From positions 1-64,000 of the forward strand of contig JASBVV010000001.1 of the NCBI GenBank assembly GCA_029960885.1: a stretch of 64,000 nt of DNA, read 5' to 3'. How positions within the stretch are numbered: position 1 is the first letter of the stretch; each line of letters begins with the position of its first letter. The position numbers and the translations under genes are program-made. Shown one piece after another: positions 37,604 to 47,699 of the stretch. The notes below the pieces were generated by a model. The model searched no databases, was not told the DNA's origin, and saw nothing but the letters and a program-made list of their open reading frames with translations. The stretch comes from Kyrpidia sp. GTDB taxonomy: Bacteria > Bacillota > Bacilli > Kyrpidiales > Kyrpidiaceae.

Positions 37604-38527
37604 GTGAAAGAAGAGATGGGGTCGATTCTCGGCCGAGTGGATGTTGGCCGGGTGCTGCACAATGAACCGATGGCACGCCACACCACGTGGCGGATCGGAG
37701 GTCCGGCCGATGTCCTTGTGCTGCCGACCGCCGAAGACCAGATTCATCGCCTGATGGCTCTGATCGCGGAACACCATTGGCCGTGGATGGTTATGGGCAG
37801 GGGGTCGAATCTTCTGGTCCGGGACGGCGGGATACGGGGAGTCGTCATTAAATTGGCCGACAATTGGTCGGCCATGGAGATCGACGGGACCGTGCTCGTG
37901 GCCCAGTCGGGCCGGCTCATCGTATCCGCGGCCAACGTGGCGATCCGCCGGGGACTGGCCGGTCTGGAATTCGCCACGGGGATTCCCGGAAGCGTGGGCG
38001 GAGCGGTGCGAATGAACGCCGGCGCCCACGGCGGAGAAATTCGTCACGTGTTGAAGTGGGCCGACCTGGTTTTTCCGGACGGTACCCCTCGCCGGGTGAC
38101 CGGCGAGGAGATGGGGTTCGGGTATCGCTCCAGTCGTGTCGCCGAGTGGGGGGCCTTGGTGGTGCGCGCGGCCTTTCAGTTGTCCCCCGGCGACCCGGAG
38201 GCGCTGATCCGGCGGGCGAAAACCTGGACCCGCCGGCGCCGCCAGACCCAACCCCTGTCCCAGGCCAGCGCCGGAAGTGTTTTTCAAAATCCGGCGAACC
38301 ACTTTGCCGCCCGGCTGATCGAAGAAGCGGGGCTCAAGGGGACACGGGTCGGGGGAGCCCAGATTTCCCCCATCCACGCCAATTTCATCGTCAATCTGGG
38401 CGGGGCAACGGCCCGGGATGTGCTGGAATTGATCTGTTTGGCCCAGGAAGAGGTCTATCGAAAGTTCGCCATCCGGCTGACGCCCGAAGTCAAAATTGTC
38501 GGGGAGGATGTTGAAACCGGGGGGTGA
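37604..38527 (+). CDS. murB: UDP-N-acetylmuramate dehydrogenase MurB
   Basis: [49 protein letters not shown] start with aggagg RBS. Confidence 0.95.
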   Translation: MKEEMGSILGRVDVGRVLHNEPMARHTTWRIGGPADVLVLPTAEDQIHRLMALIAEHHWPWMVMGRGSNLLVRDGGIRGVVIKLADNWSAMEIDGTVLVAQSGRLIVSAANVAIRRGLAGLEFATGIPGSVGGAVRMNAGAHGGEIRHVLKWADLVFPDGTPRRVTGEEMGFGYRSSRVAEWGALVVRAAFQLSPGDPEALIRRAKTWTRRRRQTQPLSQASAGSVFQNPANHFAARLIEEAGLKGTRVGGAQISPIHANFIVNLGGATARDVLELICLAQEEVYRKFAIRLTPEVKIVGEDVETGG

Positions 38528-39792
38528 AGGCCTTGGACCAGATTGTCGTGGAAGGGGGCACGCCGCTGCGGGGCGCGGTCCGGGTGCACGGTGCGAAGAA
38601 CGCGGCCTTGCCGATTCTCGCCGCCAGCCTGCTCGTCGATGGTGTGTGCGTTGTCGACGATGTGCCGGACCTGCAGGACATCCGCGTCATGGTCGACATT
38701 CTGCGCGCACTGGGCGCTTCGGTGGAGTATTCGCCTCCGGTGGTCCGGGTGGATGCCCGACGGATTTCCCAAACCGAGGTGCCCGAAGAACTGATGCGGC
38801 GGATGCGCTCCTCGATTTTCCTTATGGGCCCGCTTTTGGCCAGGTATGGTCACGCCCGGGTCTCCCGCCCGGGGGGATGCACCATCGGGTCCCGGCCTAT
38901 CGATCTGCACTTGAAAGGGCTCGCGGCCCTGGGGTCATCCATCGACGAACGACACGGTTATATTGATTGCCGAGCGCGGCGGTTGCGGGGGGCGGCCATC
39001 TATTTGGATACTCCCAGTGTGGGAGCGACGGAGAATTTGATGATGGCGTCGGTCCTGGCGGAGGGCACCACGGTGATCGGCAACGCCGCGCGGGAACCGG
39101 AGATCGCGGACCTCGCCGATTTTCTGAACCGCCTCGGGGCGAGAATCGAGGGGGCCGGGGAGGATACCGTCGTCATATCCGGGGTGCAGAGCCTGGCCGG
39201 GGGAAGACACACGATCATTCCCGATCGCATCGTGGCCGGAACCCTGGCCATCGCCGCAGCCATGGCGGGCGGTGAAGTGACCCTGGAACACGTGCGGCCG
39301 CGCCATCTGGGGGCGGTATTGACGAAATTGCGCGAGGCCGGTGTTGAAATCGAGGTCGGCCGTGATATAATGAGGGTGCGTTCGGACGGGGAGTTGTCCG
39401 CCGTTGAACAGGTGCGAACGGCGCCGTATCCCGGTTTTCCCACCGACCTTCAGGCGCCGTTCATGGCGCTGCTGAGCGTGGCCCGGGGGATGTCCATCGT
39501 TTCGGAAACGGTGTTTGAGGAGCGATTCAAACACGTCGGCGAACTGTGCCGAATGGGTGCCAATATCCGGGTGGATTTGCGGACGGCGTTCGTACAGGGA
39601 GTGCCCCGGCTGACCGGGGCCGTGGTACAGGCGAGCGATTTGCGGGCCGGGGCCGCCCTGGTTTTGGCGGGCCTCGCGGCGAAGGGGACGACCGTGGTGG
39701 AACAGGCCCATCACATCGATCGAGGGTATGAGCGGTTGGACGAAATGCTGCGGGGCCTGGGGGCCCGGGTGCGGCGATTGTCCCAATCATAG
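38524..39792 (+). CDS. murA: UDP-GlcNAc 1-carboxyvinyltransferase MurA
   Basis: [44 protein letters not shown]. Confidence 0.96.
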   Translation: MKALDQIVVEGGTPLRGAVRVHGAKNAALPILAASLLVDGVCVVDDVPDLQDIRVMVDILRALGASVEYSPPVVRVDARRISQTEVPEELMRRMRSSIFLMGPLLARYGHARVSRPGGCTIGSRPIDLHLKGLAALGSSIDERHGYIDCRARRLRGAAIYLDTPSVGATENLMMASVLAEGTTVIGNAAREPEIADLADFLNRLGARIEGAGEDTVVISGVQSLAGGRHTIIPDRIVAGTLAIAAAMAGGEVTLEHVRPRHLGAVLTKLREAGVEIEVGRDIMRVRSDGELSAVEQVRTAPYPGFPTDLQAPFMALLSVARGMSIVSETVFEERFKHVGELCRMGANIRVDLRTAFVQGVPRLTGAVVQASDLRAGAALVLAGLAAKGTTVVEQAHHIDRGYERLDEMLRGLGARVRRLSQS

Positions 39793-39803
39793 ATGGTACC
39801 GGG

Positions 39804-39844
39804 AGAGCGGCATACTGTGGAACATAGATATGCCGCTCTTTTTT
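39804..39844 (+). terminator. Terminator between murA and ftsQ
   Basis: Perfect 11-bp stem AGAGCGGCATA / TATGCCGCTCT followed by TTTTTT. Confidence 0.9.
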
Positions 39845-39867
39845 CAGTATGACGGGGGTTCGGCATT

Positions 39868-40623
39868 TTGAAGACGGGCGGCACAGCGGGACATCGGGGA
39901 GCGGTCGACGGCAAACGGCGTTTTCGGGCTCGGATGCTGTTGATCGGGTTTCTTCTCGGTTCCGCCGTGGCATTGTTTTTTGGGTCTCCCTTATCCCGGG
40001 TGACGAATATACGTGTGGAGGGGACGCACAGTCTGTCGCCGGTCGAGGTGGAACAGGCGGCAGGGATTTCCCGGGGTACGTGGTGGTTTCGGGTGAAGCC
40101 GGGTGAGGTGGCCGACCGGATCAAAAAGGTCTTTCCGCTGGCGGCCGATGTTCAGGTGCACCTCGGTTGGACGGGCACGATGACGATCTCCGTGACAGAA
40201 AAAGGGGTTGTGGCGGTGTTCCCGGCTGGCGGGGCGTGGTACCGGCTGTTGGACGACGGGACGGCTCTGGACGTGGTGCGGCCCGGGGAATCGATCGGCA
40301 TGCCTCTGGTGACGGCGGACGGTGCCGCCCCGGTGACGTTGGGCAAACCGGTGCAGGCGGCGGTTCAGGCGTGTAAACAGTTGGCGAAGCTTTCCCCGGA
40401 TCTGCGGGCCCAACTGGCCGAGGTGCACCTGGGCGATCCGGACGTGTGGACGGTTTACACCACGGACCATTATGAATTGCACGTGCCGGATGAGAATTTT
40501 GCCGGACGTATTCAGTGGTTCCCGAAGATTCGGGATCAGGTCAAGGACAAGGGCCCCGGGGAGATCTGGCTGACGGATCCGTTCCGGTACATCCCGTTTT
40601 CGGGCGGGAAGGGGAGCCGCTGA
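39868..40623 (+). CDS. divIB: Cell division protein FtsQ/DivIB
   Basis: TM segment then POTRA-like SPLSRVTNIRVEGTHSLSPVEVEQAAGIS. Confidence 0.9.
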   Translation: MKTGGTAGHRGAVDGKRRFRARMLLIGFLLGSAVALFFGSPLSRVTNIRVEGTHSLSPVEVEQAAGISRGTWWFRVKPGEVADRIKKVFPLAADVQVHLGWTGTMTISVTEKGVVAVFPAGGAWYRLLDDGTALDVVRPGESIGMPLVTADGAAPVTLGKPVQAAVQACKQLAKLSPDLRAQLAEVHLGDPDVWTVYTTDHYELHVPDENFAGRIQWFPKIRDQVKDKGPGEIWLTDPFRYIPFSGGKGSR

Positions 40624-41330
40624 TGGTGAAACGGGTGGAAACTGCGGTGTTGTTGACCTTGATCGGGGTGTTGCTCGGCTTTATGGTGACCGTGCAGCTC
40701 AAGAGCACCCATGCCGTCCGGGGAGCGCCGCCGCCCTTGCGCATCGATGAAACATCCCGGCTCATGGATTCCCTGGCGGCGGCCAGGCACACCAATGCCG
40801 CGCTGGAGAACAAGATTGCGGAACTCCAGGCCCGGGTGGATCAATACGAAAAACAGATGGATGCTGAGATGGGGCCGGCGGCGCCGGATCGAAAGAAGCT
40901 GGAAGACTATCAGATTTTGGCGGGGACCGTTCCGGTTCACGGTCCCGGGGTCACCCTGACCATCGACGATCATCACGGCCCCATTCCCGCCGGCGTCGAT
41001 TCCCGGTACGCCATCGTGCACGATTTTGATTTGCGCCGGGTGGTGAACGAGTTGTACGCCGGAGGCGCCGAGGCGGTATCGATCAACGGCGAACGGATGG
41101 CGGTGAGCACCGGCGTGGTGTGTATCGGGCCGACGATTCGGGTGGGGATGGCGCGGTTGGTCCCGCCCTTTACCATTGAAGCGATCGGTGATACGCGGCG
41201 ATTGCAGGACCAGTTGAACCGGTCTGGAGGGATCCTGGATTTGTTGCGGAGCCGAAGTGTGACGGTGTCCGGTCCTGTCGTCCGGGCGGATCTCCATCTG
41301 AACTCGGCGGCCGGCAATCAAACGGAGTGA
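40623..41330 (+). CDS. DUF881 protein (YlxW/YlxX-like)
   Basis: DYQILAGTVPVHGPGVTLTIDD...VNELYAGGAEAVSINGERM. Confidence 0.9.
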   Translation: MVKRVETAVLLTLIGVLLGFMVTVQLKSTHAVRGAPPPLRIDETSRLMDSLAAARHTNAALENKIAELQARVDQYEKQMDAEMGPAAPDRKKLEDYQILAGTVPVHGPGVTLTIDDHHGPIPAGVDSRYAIVHDFDLRRVVNELYAGGAEAVSINGERMAVSTGVVCIGPTIRVGMARLVPPFTIEAIGDTRRLQDQLNRSGGILDLLRSRSVTVSGPVVRADLHLNSAAGNQTE

Positions 41331-41342
41331 GGGGCGAGGACG

Positions 41343-42092
41343 GTGTCGGCAACGCGGGAATCCGGAGCGGCGGGTCGTCCGGGAAAAACCCTGTATGTGG
41401 TGCTGTTCGCGGCGTCCACCGTGGTGGGGTTCATGGCGGCTGTGCAGATCGCCACGGTTCGCCAACCGGCCACGGCTCACGGCGACATTGTTGAATTGCG
41501 CAGTGAGCTGGTTCAACAACAGGCCAAGCAGGAAGGACTTCTCAAGACGCTGGGGGACCTGCAGCGACAATTGGAGAAGTACCAGGCGACGGGAGGCAAC
41601 CGGAGCGACATGGCGGCGGCGCTCATCCAAGAGGTGCAGGACGCCAGACGCCAGGCAGGTCTGGAACCGGCCGGCGGTCCCGGGGTGGTGGTGACCGTTC
41701 GGGATATCCCCGGGCCTCCGGTCAGCGGACAGGACACTCATATTTACGACTGGATGCTGCAGATGATCGTCAATCTCCTGTACGGGAACGGTGCCGAGGC
41801 CATTGCCCTCAACGGCCAGCGGTTGATTACGACCTCCTTTATCCGGGAGGTCAACGGCGTGATGCAGGTGAACACCCACCCCATCTCGATGCCCTACGTG
41901 ATTGAGGCGGTCGGGGACGCGGAGCGCATGAAGGCGGCGTTGACCATCAATCCCATCGTTCAGGACTATCGGCAAATCGGGAAAGAGGTGACCATCGAGG
42001 CGCGCCAGGGTGGTGCGGTGGTCGAGGTTCCCGCCTACCGGGATCCGGTGGAGTTCCGTTTTGCGAAGAAAGAGGTGACCGGGGGATCATGA
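41343..42092 (+). CDS. DUF881 protein, second copy (YlxW/YlxX-like)
   Basis: PAGGPGVVVTVRDIP...IVNLLYGNGAEAIALNGQRL. Confidence 0.9.
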   Translation: MSATRESGAAGRPGKTLYVVLFAASTVVGFMAAVQIATVRQPATAHGDIVELRSELVQQQAKQEGLLKTLGDLQRQLEKYQATGGNRSDMAAALIQEVQDARRQAGLEPAGGPGVVVTVRDIPGPPVSGQDTHIYDWMLQMIVNLLYGNGAEAIALNGQRLITTSFIREVNGVMQVNTHPISMPYVIEAVGDAERMKAALTINPIVQDYRQIGKEVTIEARQGGAVVEVPAYRDPVEFRFAKKEVTGGS

Positions 42093-42442
42093 TCTGGTTG
42101 TCCATCGTGGGGTTGATCCTGGGTGTGTTGTTGGGACTGGCTTTTAATGTGACCATCCCTCCCCAGTTTTCCAGTTATCTGTCCATTGCGGTTCTGGCGG
42201 CCCTGGATACGGTGTTCGGAGGGATTCGCGCCGGATTGGAAGGCAACTTCGACAGCCGCGTCTTCATCAGCGGATTTTTCTTCAATACCCTGCTGGCGGC
42301 GTTTTTGGCGTTTATCGGCGTACAACTGGGGGTGGACCTCTATTTGGCGGCGGTGTTCGCCTTTGGCGTCCGACTGTTCCAGAACATCGCCACCATTCGG
42401 CGTATTCTCATGGACCGAAGAAGACCTTCGTCTTCGGCCTGA
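42089..42442 (+). CDS. sbp: Small basic protein Sbp (DUF1290)
   Basis: LSIAVLAALDTVFGGIRAGLEGNFDSRVFISGFFFNTLLAAFLAFIGVQLGVDLYLAAVFAFGVRLFQNIATIRR. Confidence 0.93.
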   Translation: MIWLSIVGLILGVLLGLAFNVTIPPQFSSYLSIAVLAALDTVFGGIRAGLEGNFDSRVFISGFFFNTLLAAFLAFIGVQLGVDLYLAAVFAFGVRLFQNIATIRRILMDRRRPSSSA

Positions 42443-42455
42443 TCCGTTTTTGCCG

Positions 42456-42486
42456 GTGCCGGGGAAGCCCGGCGCTTCTTTTTTGT
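42456..42486 (+). terminator. Terminator between sbp and ftsA
   Basis: GCCGGG-GAAG-CCCGGC stem followed by GCTTCTTTTTTG. Confidence 0.85.
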
Positions 42487-42576
42487 AAAGATGCCTTCGA
42501 AAAAAAAAGGGATTCCCTGCGTTGCGTCGAATTTTCTAGAAGAGCATCTAGGGAGTGGGTTTGGGGGTGCCACTTT

Positions 42577-43797
42577 TTGACCAAGGGCGACATCATCGTC
42601 AGTCTGGACGTTGGGACGTCCAGGATCCGGGTCATCATTGGAGAAATTGCAGGTAGCAATCTGAACGTGATCGGAGTCGGCACCGCACCCGGAGACGGCC
42701 TTCGGCACGGGGCCATTGTCGACATCGACAAGACCGTCCAAGCCATTCGGGAAGCGGTGGAACACGCGGAGCGCATGGTCGGCGTACATATTCAGTCGGC
42801 CTATGTGGGGGTGTCGGGGAGCCATATCGCCCTTCAGTCCAGCCATGGGGTGGTGGCGGTCTCGTCACCCGACCGGGAGATCACCGAAGACGATGTGGAC
42901 CGAGTGCTTCAAGCCGCCCGGGTGATCGCCCTGCCTCCCGAGCGGGAGATCGTGGATGTGGTCCCCAAGGAATACGTGGTCGACGGTTTGGAAGGGATTA
43001 CCGATCCGCGGGGAATGATCGGGGTTCGTCTGGAAGTGGACGCCCACATCATCACCGGATCCCGAACGGTGATCCACAACCTGGTTCGATGTGTGGAACG
43101 GGCGGAACTAGAGATCGCCGGTTTGGTTCTCCTTCCTCTCGCCGCGGGAGCTGTCGCCCTCTCCCCCGATGAGAAAAAGCTCGGCGTCGTGCTGGTCGAT
43201 CTCGGCGCCGGCGCCACGACGATCTCGGTGTTCGAGCGAGGCACCCTGGCCGGAATGAGTGTACTACCGGTCGGCGGCGACTATGTGACCAATGATATTG
43301 CCATCGGTCTGCGGACGCAAACGGACGTGGCCGAGATGATCAAATCGAAATACGGATGGGCCATGGTCGCCCTGGCGCCCGGGGATGAACATTTCAAAGT
43401 CCCACGGATCGGCAGCCAGGACGAGAAAGAGGTCTCGGCGCCGGAGTTGGCGGAAATCATCGAACCGCGCCTGCAGGAGATTTTTTACCTGATTCGCCGT
43501 GAAATCGAGCGCATGGGTGTGGCCAGGGAGGTTCCAGGAGGCTATGTCCTGTACGGCGGCGTCTCCGCCACCCGCGGCATCGACAAACTCGGTGAGCACG
43601 AATTGTCCGCCCCCGTGAGGGTGGCCGTACCGGAATTTCTGGGAGTGCGGGATACTTCGTTTGTCAACGGGGTGGGCATTATCCGCTTTGTCGCCAACCA
43701 TAGCCACCGCCGGGCCGTGGTTCATCAGCCCGCTCGCAGGGGGGCTTCCCCGGGGCTGATTCGACGGATTAAGAGTTGGTTTGCCGATTTTATGTGA
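42577..43797 (+). CDS. ftsA: Cell division protein FtsA
   Basis: IVSLDVGTSRIRVIIGEI; AVLVDLGAGATTISVFERG-type actin-fold motifs; upstream of ftsZ; TTG start. Confidence 0.95.
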   Translation: MTKGDIIVSLDVGTSRIRVIIGEIAGSNLNVIGVGTAPGDGLRHGAIVDIDKTVQAIREAVEHAERMVGVHIQSAYVGVSGSHIALQSSHGVVAVSSPDREITEDDVDRVLQAARVIALPPEREIVDVVPKEYVVDGLEGITDPRGMIGVRLEVDAHIITGSRTVIHNLVRCVERAELEIAGLVLLPLAAGAVALSPDEKKLGVVLVDLGAGATTISVFERGTLAGMSVLPVGGDYVTNDIAIGLRTQTDVAEMIKSKYGWAMVALAPGDEHFKVPRIGSQDEKEVSAPELAEIIEPRLQEIFYLIRREIERMGVAREVPGGYVLYGGVSATRGIDKLGEHELSAPVRVAVPEFLGVRDTSFVNGVGIIRFVANHSHRRAVVHQPARRGASPGLIRRIKSWFADFM

Positions 43798-43813
43798 GCG
43801 GAGGGGAACGGTG

Positions 43814-44883
43814 ATGCTCGGTTCGAATTCGACACGGAGCACCTCGCACAGATCAAGGTGATCGGCGTGGGAGGGGGAGGTTGCAATGCGGTCAACCGGA
43901 TGATCGAGGCGGGCATCAAGGGGGTGGAGTTCATTGCGGTGAACACCGATGCCCAGGCCTTGCAATTATCCAAGGCGGAGAGCCGGCTGCAGATCGGGGA
44001 GAAGTTGACCAGGGGTCTCGGGGCCGGGGCCAACCCCGAAATCGGCAAGAAAGCGGCGGATGAAAGCCGGGAGCAGATCATGAATTCCCTGCGCGGGGCG
44101 GACATGGTTTTCGTCACGGCGGGGATGGGCGGCGGCACCGGAACCGGGGCGGCGCCGGTGATTGCCGAGATCGCCAAGGAGCTCGGTTCGCTGACGGTGG
44201 GGGTGGTGACCAAGCCGTTCAGCTTTGAGGGGCGCCGGCGCATGAACCAGGCGGAGCAAGGGATTCAACACCTGAAGGAGAAAGTGGACACACTGATCGT
44301 GATACCCAACGACCGCCTGTTGGAGATCGTGGACCGCAACACGCCGATGCTCGAGGCGTTTCGGGAAGCGGACAACGTGTTGCGTCAAGGGGTCTCCGGC
44401 ATTTCGGACCTGATCGCCGTGCCCGGGTTGATCAATGTGGACTTTGCCGACGTGAAAACGATCATGACCGAGCGGGGCTCGGCGCTGATGGGCATCGGCG
44501 TCTCCAGCGGGGAGAATCGTGCGGCGGAAGCGGCGAAAAAGGCGATTTGCAGTCCGCTGCTGGAAACGTCGATCGACGGGGCGCGCGGCGTGCTGATGCA
44601 TATCGCGGGGGGGAACAATCTCAGCCTGTTCGAGGTCAACGAAGCGGCGGACATCGTGTCCTCGGCGGCCGATCCGGAAGTCAACATGATTTTCGGCGCG
44701 GTGATCAATCAGGATTTGAAAGATGAGATCGTGGTGACCGTGATTGCCACCGGTTTTGAGCACAAACCGCAGATGCAGGCGAAACCGGTGAACAAGCTGG
44801 AAATTCGTCCCTTTCAAAACTCCGCCTCGAATCAGCAAGAGGATTACCACATCCCCGCATTTCTCCGACATCGGCGGGGATAA
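43814..44883 (+). pseudogene. ftsZ: Cell division protein FtsZ with apparent 1-bp deletion at the N-terminus (around 43817-43822)
   Basis: [17 protein letters not shown]..., [19 protein letters not shown]-terminal [13 protein letters not shown]; the only well-placed ATG (43814, after gaggggaacggtg) is in frame 2 while the protein is in frame 1. Probably a functional gene with a sequence error. Confidence 0.85.
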
Positions 44884-44912
44884 GCGGCGACGCGCTTCCC
44901 CTGCGGCTGCGC

Positions 44913-44938
44913 TCCCGGACCATCCGGGGGCTTTTTTT
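44913..44938 (+). terminator. Terminator after ftsZ
   Basis: CCCGGA-CCA-TCCGGG then GGCTTTTTTT. Confidence 0.85.
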
Positions 44939-44944
44939 GTCCCC

Positions 44945-44988
44945 TTCGTCAAGGTATGACAAAGTTTGTCATAGACATGTACTATACT
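44945..44988 (+). promoter_or_regulatory. spoIIG promoter with Spo0A boxes
   Basis: Box starts at 44945 (TTCGTCAAG), 44955 (TATGACAAA, inverted) and 44965 (TTTGTCATA) on a 10-bp period; long-spacer promoter ATGACA-21-TATACT (-10 at 44983-44988). Confidence 0.75.
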
Positions 44989-45019
44989 GTTTCGTACGAC
45001 GCCCCGGTTTGAAGGTGGG

Positions 45020-45979
45020 GTGGAACCCGTGCCCGTGATGTACGGAGATCTGGTTTTCGCGGTGAACGCGTTGATGGACGCGGCGACCCTGTGGGCCACA
45101 GCCTGGATTCTCCGCATCCGCCCGAGGCCGTGGCGGGTGATCCCGGCCGCCGCCCTCGGGGCGGTTTACGCTTTGGCGGCGCTGTTCCTGCCGGTTCTCG
45201 GAGACTGGTGGTTCCGCACGGCGGTATCCGTGGTCATGTTGCGGTTGGCTCTGCCTCTTCGCGGCGGATGGGACCTCATTCAGGGCACCGCCTGCTTTTA
45301 TCTGGCCAATTTTGTGTTCGCCGGGGCCGTGATCGCCCTACAGGTCACCGCGGGGGGAAGCGCCCAGACCGGGGCCGGCCTGGTGGTGTTCACCCGGACT
45401 CCCGGGTGGCTTTGGCGACTGCGGACCGGGGCGCTTTTGGCCGGCATTCCGTTGGGGCTTATGGCCCTGGCCGGACTGTATCGGGTCAAGGTGCAAAACG
45501 ACCGCCTGTTTCGACATGTCGGCCGGCTGGTGATCGTCACGCCGCTGGGTTCTTGTGAGGTACCGGCTCTGGTGGACTCGGGGAACCAGCTTCTGGAACC
45601 TCTCAGCGGCTGGCCGGTGGTCATTGCGGAAGCCGGCGCTCTTCGGTCGGTCCTTCCGGAACAACTGACCGACTGGCTGATGGGGAGCCCGGGGTTGGGG
45701 CGCGATCCGCCGAGGCTGCCCGAAGTGCAGCTTCCCGAAGAGTGGTCTTCCCGAGTTCGGGTGGTTCCCTGGCGGGGCATCGGCGGTCGCGGCGGGGTTC
45801 TGGTCGCGATTCGTCCCGACATGATTCAAATGCGGCAGGGAAGGGACATGTGGATCAGCGACCGGGTGTATGTGGCGGTTCAGGGGCAGCCCGTGGACGC
45901 GCGTGACCGGTACGCGGCCATTGTACCTGCATCGGTGTTCGATTCGGAGGCGGCCCTCGCGGAACGAGCCGGTCACTGA
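45020..45979 (+). CDS. spoIIGA: Pro-sigma-E processing peptidase SpoIIGA
   Basis: Multi-TM N-terminus plus aspartic protease motif ALVDSGNQL; directly upstream of sigE. Confidence 0.93.
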   Translation: MEPVPVMYGDLVFAVNALMDAATLWATAWILRIRPRPWRVIPAAALGAVYALAALFLPVLGDWWFRTAVSVVMLRLALPLRGGWDLIQGTACFYLANFVFAGAVIALQVTAGGSAQTGAGLVVFTRTPGWLWRLRTGALLAGIPLGLMALAGLYRVKVQNDRLFRHVGRLVIVTPLGSCEVPALVDSGNQLLEPLSGWPVVIAEAGALRSVLPEQLTDWLMGSPGLGRDPPRLPEVQLPEEWSSRVRVVPWRGIGGRGGVLVAIRPDMIQMRQGRDMWISDRVYVAVQGQPVDARDRYAAIVPASVFDSEAALAERAGH

Positions 45980-45992
45980 AGGAGGACACGAT

Positions 45993-46721
45993 ATGAGCGA
46001 ACGCTGGGAGAGGTGGCGATGGCGTCTCCGCTTTTGGTGGTGGCGCATCACCGGACGGCTGTTCAAAGGGGAAGAAGTGGATTATGTCGGAGGCGGTGAG
46101 GCCCTTCCACCTCCCTTAACCCGGGAGGAAGAAGAAGCCCTGTTGGCGCGATTGACCCAGGGCGATGAATCGGTGCGTTCCACCTTGATCGAGCGGAATC
46201 TGCGACTGGTCGTGTACATCGCCCGGAAATTCGAGAATACCGGAATCTATATTGAAGATCTCGTATCCATCGGCACCATCGGCCTCATCAAAGCCGTGAA
46301 CACGTTCGACCCCCAGAAGCGAATCAAGCTGGCCACTTATGCGTCCCGATGCATTGAAAACGAGATCCTCATGTTTTTGCGGAGGAACAACAAGGTTCGG
46401 GCGGAAGTCTCTTTTGACGAGCCGTTGAACGTGGATTGGGACGGCAACGAATTGCTGTTGTCCGACGTGCTGGGGACCGAGAACGACACGATTTATCGGA
46501 ACATCGAGCAAGAGATCGACAGGCACTTGCTGTACGACGCCTTGGGGAAACTCACCGAGCGGGAACGAAAAATCATGGAACTGCGATTCGGCCTGACGGG
46601 AGGCCGGGAGATGACCCAGAAGGACGTGGCGGATTTGCTCGGGATCTCCCAGTCCTACATTTCTCGTTTGGAAAAACGGATCATCAAACGGCTGCGCAAG
46701 GAATTCAATCGAATGCTATAA
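45993..46721 (+). CDS. sigE: RNA polymerase sigma-E (pro-form)
   Basis: [21 protein letters not shown]...[59 protein letters not shown]. Confidence 0.97.
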   Translation: MSERWERWRWRLRFWWWRITGRLFKGEEVDYVGGGEALPPPLTREEEEALLARLTQGDESVRSTLIERNLRLVVYIARKFENTGIYIEDLVSIGTIGLIKAVNTFDPQKRIKLATYASRCIENEILMFLRRNNKVRAEVSFDEPLNVDWDGNELLLSDVLGTENDTIYRNIEQEIDRHLLYDALGKLTERERKIMELRFGLTGGREMTQKDVADLLGISQSYISRLEKRIIKRLRKEFNRML

Positions 46722-46723
46722 CT

Positions 46724-46752
46724 GCATATTTCTTCCCTCCCAGGGGATACTG
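46724..46752 (+). promoter_or_regulatory. Predicted sigma-F(/G) promoter for sigG
   Basis: GCATA-N14-GGGGATACTG; the -10 fits GGNRANAMTR at every position. Confidence 0.65.
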
Positions 46753-46795
46753 ATGACCGGGCCGACGGCCCACGGATCGACGCGGGAGGGACAAC

Positions 46796-47581
46796 ATGAA
46801 ACGCAACAAGGTGGAAATTTGCGGAGTCAACACCTCGCAGTTGCCGGTACTGACCAACGCCGAGATGCGAAAGTTGTTCGCCGACCTCCAGGCCGGCGAC
46901 CTCACCGCCCGGGAACGCTTGATTCATGGCAACCTGCGCCTGGTTCTCTCCGTCATCCAGCGTTTCAACAACCGGGGAGAGAATGTGGACGATCTGTTCC
47001 AGGTCGGATGTATCGGTTTGATGAAAGCCATCGATAACTTCGATCTCAGCCAGAACGTCAAATTTTCCACCTATGCGGTTCCGATGATCATCGGGGAGAT
47101 TCGGCGGTATCTGCGCGACAACAATCCCATTCGCGTCAGCCGCTCGCTGCGGGACATCGCGTACAAAGCCCTGCAGGTGCGGGATCAACTGACCAACGAA
47201 CGGTTGCGGGAACCGACCATCACGGAAATTTCCGAGCAGTTGAATCTGCCCAAAGAGGATGTGGTGTTCGCCCTGGATGCGATCCAAGATCCGGTGTCCC
47301 TGTTCGAGCCGATCTATCATGACGGGGGCGACCCGATTTATGTCATGGACCAGATCCGGGATGAGCGCCACCAGGATGTCCTGTGGGTGGAGGAGATCGC
47401 CCTTCGGGAAGCGCTGAACAAACTGGGGAAGCGGGAACAAAAAATTCTATCAATGCGCTTCTTTGAAGGGAAGACCCAGATGGAGGTGGCCGAGGAAATC
47501 GGGATCTCCCAAGCTCAGGTGTCCAGATTGGAAAAATCGGCCATCCAGCATATGCAAAAATTCATCAAGGTCCAGGGATGA
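46796..47581 (+). CDS. sigG: RNA polymerase sigma-G
   Basis: KRNKVEICGVNTSQLPVLTNAEMRKLF...RNNIP-type LRDNNPIRVSRSLRDIAYKALQVRDQL; follows sigE. Confidence 0.96.
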   Translation: MKRNKVEICGVNTSQLPVLTNAEMRKLFADLQAGDLTARERLIHGNLRLVLSVIQRFNNRGENVDDLFQVGCIGLMKAIDNFDLSQNVKFSTYAVPMIIGEIRRYLRDNNPIRVSRSLRDIAYKALQVRDQLTNERLREPTITEISEQLNLPKEDVVFALDAIQDPVSLFEPIYHDGGDPIYVMDQIRDERHQDVLWVEEIALREALNKLGKREQKILSMRFFEGKTQMEVAEEIGISQAQVSRLEKSAIQHMQKFIKVQG

Positions 47582-47602
47582 AAAGTCCGGTCCTCACACG
47601 GC

Positions 47603-47629
47603 GGCGCCTCGGGGGCGCTTTTTTTTTTT
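47603..47629 (+). terminator. Terminator after sigG
   Basis: GCGCC-TCGGG-GGCGC followed by a run of about 11 T. Confidence 0.9.
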
Positions 47630-47699
47630 GGGCACTTTCCCAGGCCGGCCGCATATATAAGGGGTGAAAGGCAAGGACCGCGGAAGCAGGGATGAGGCG

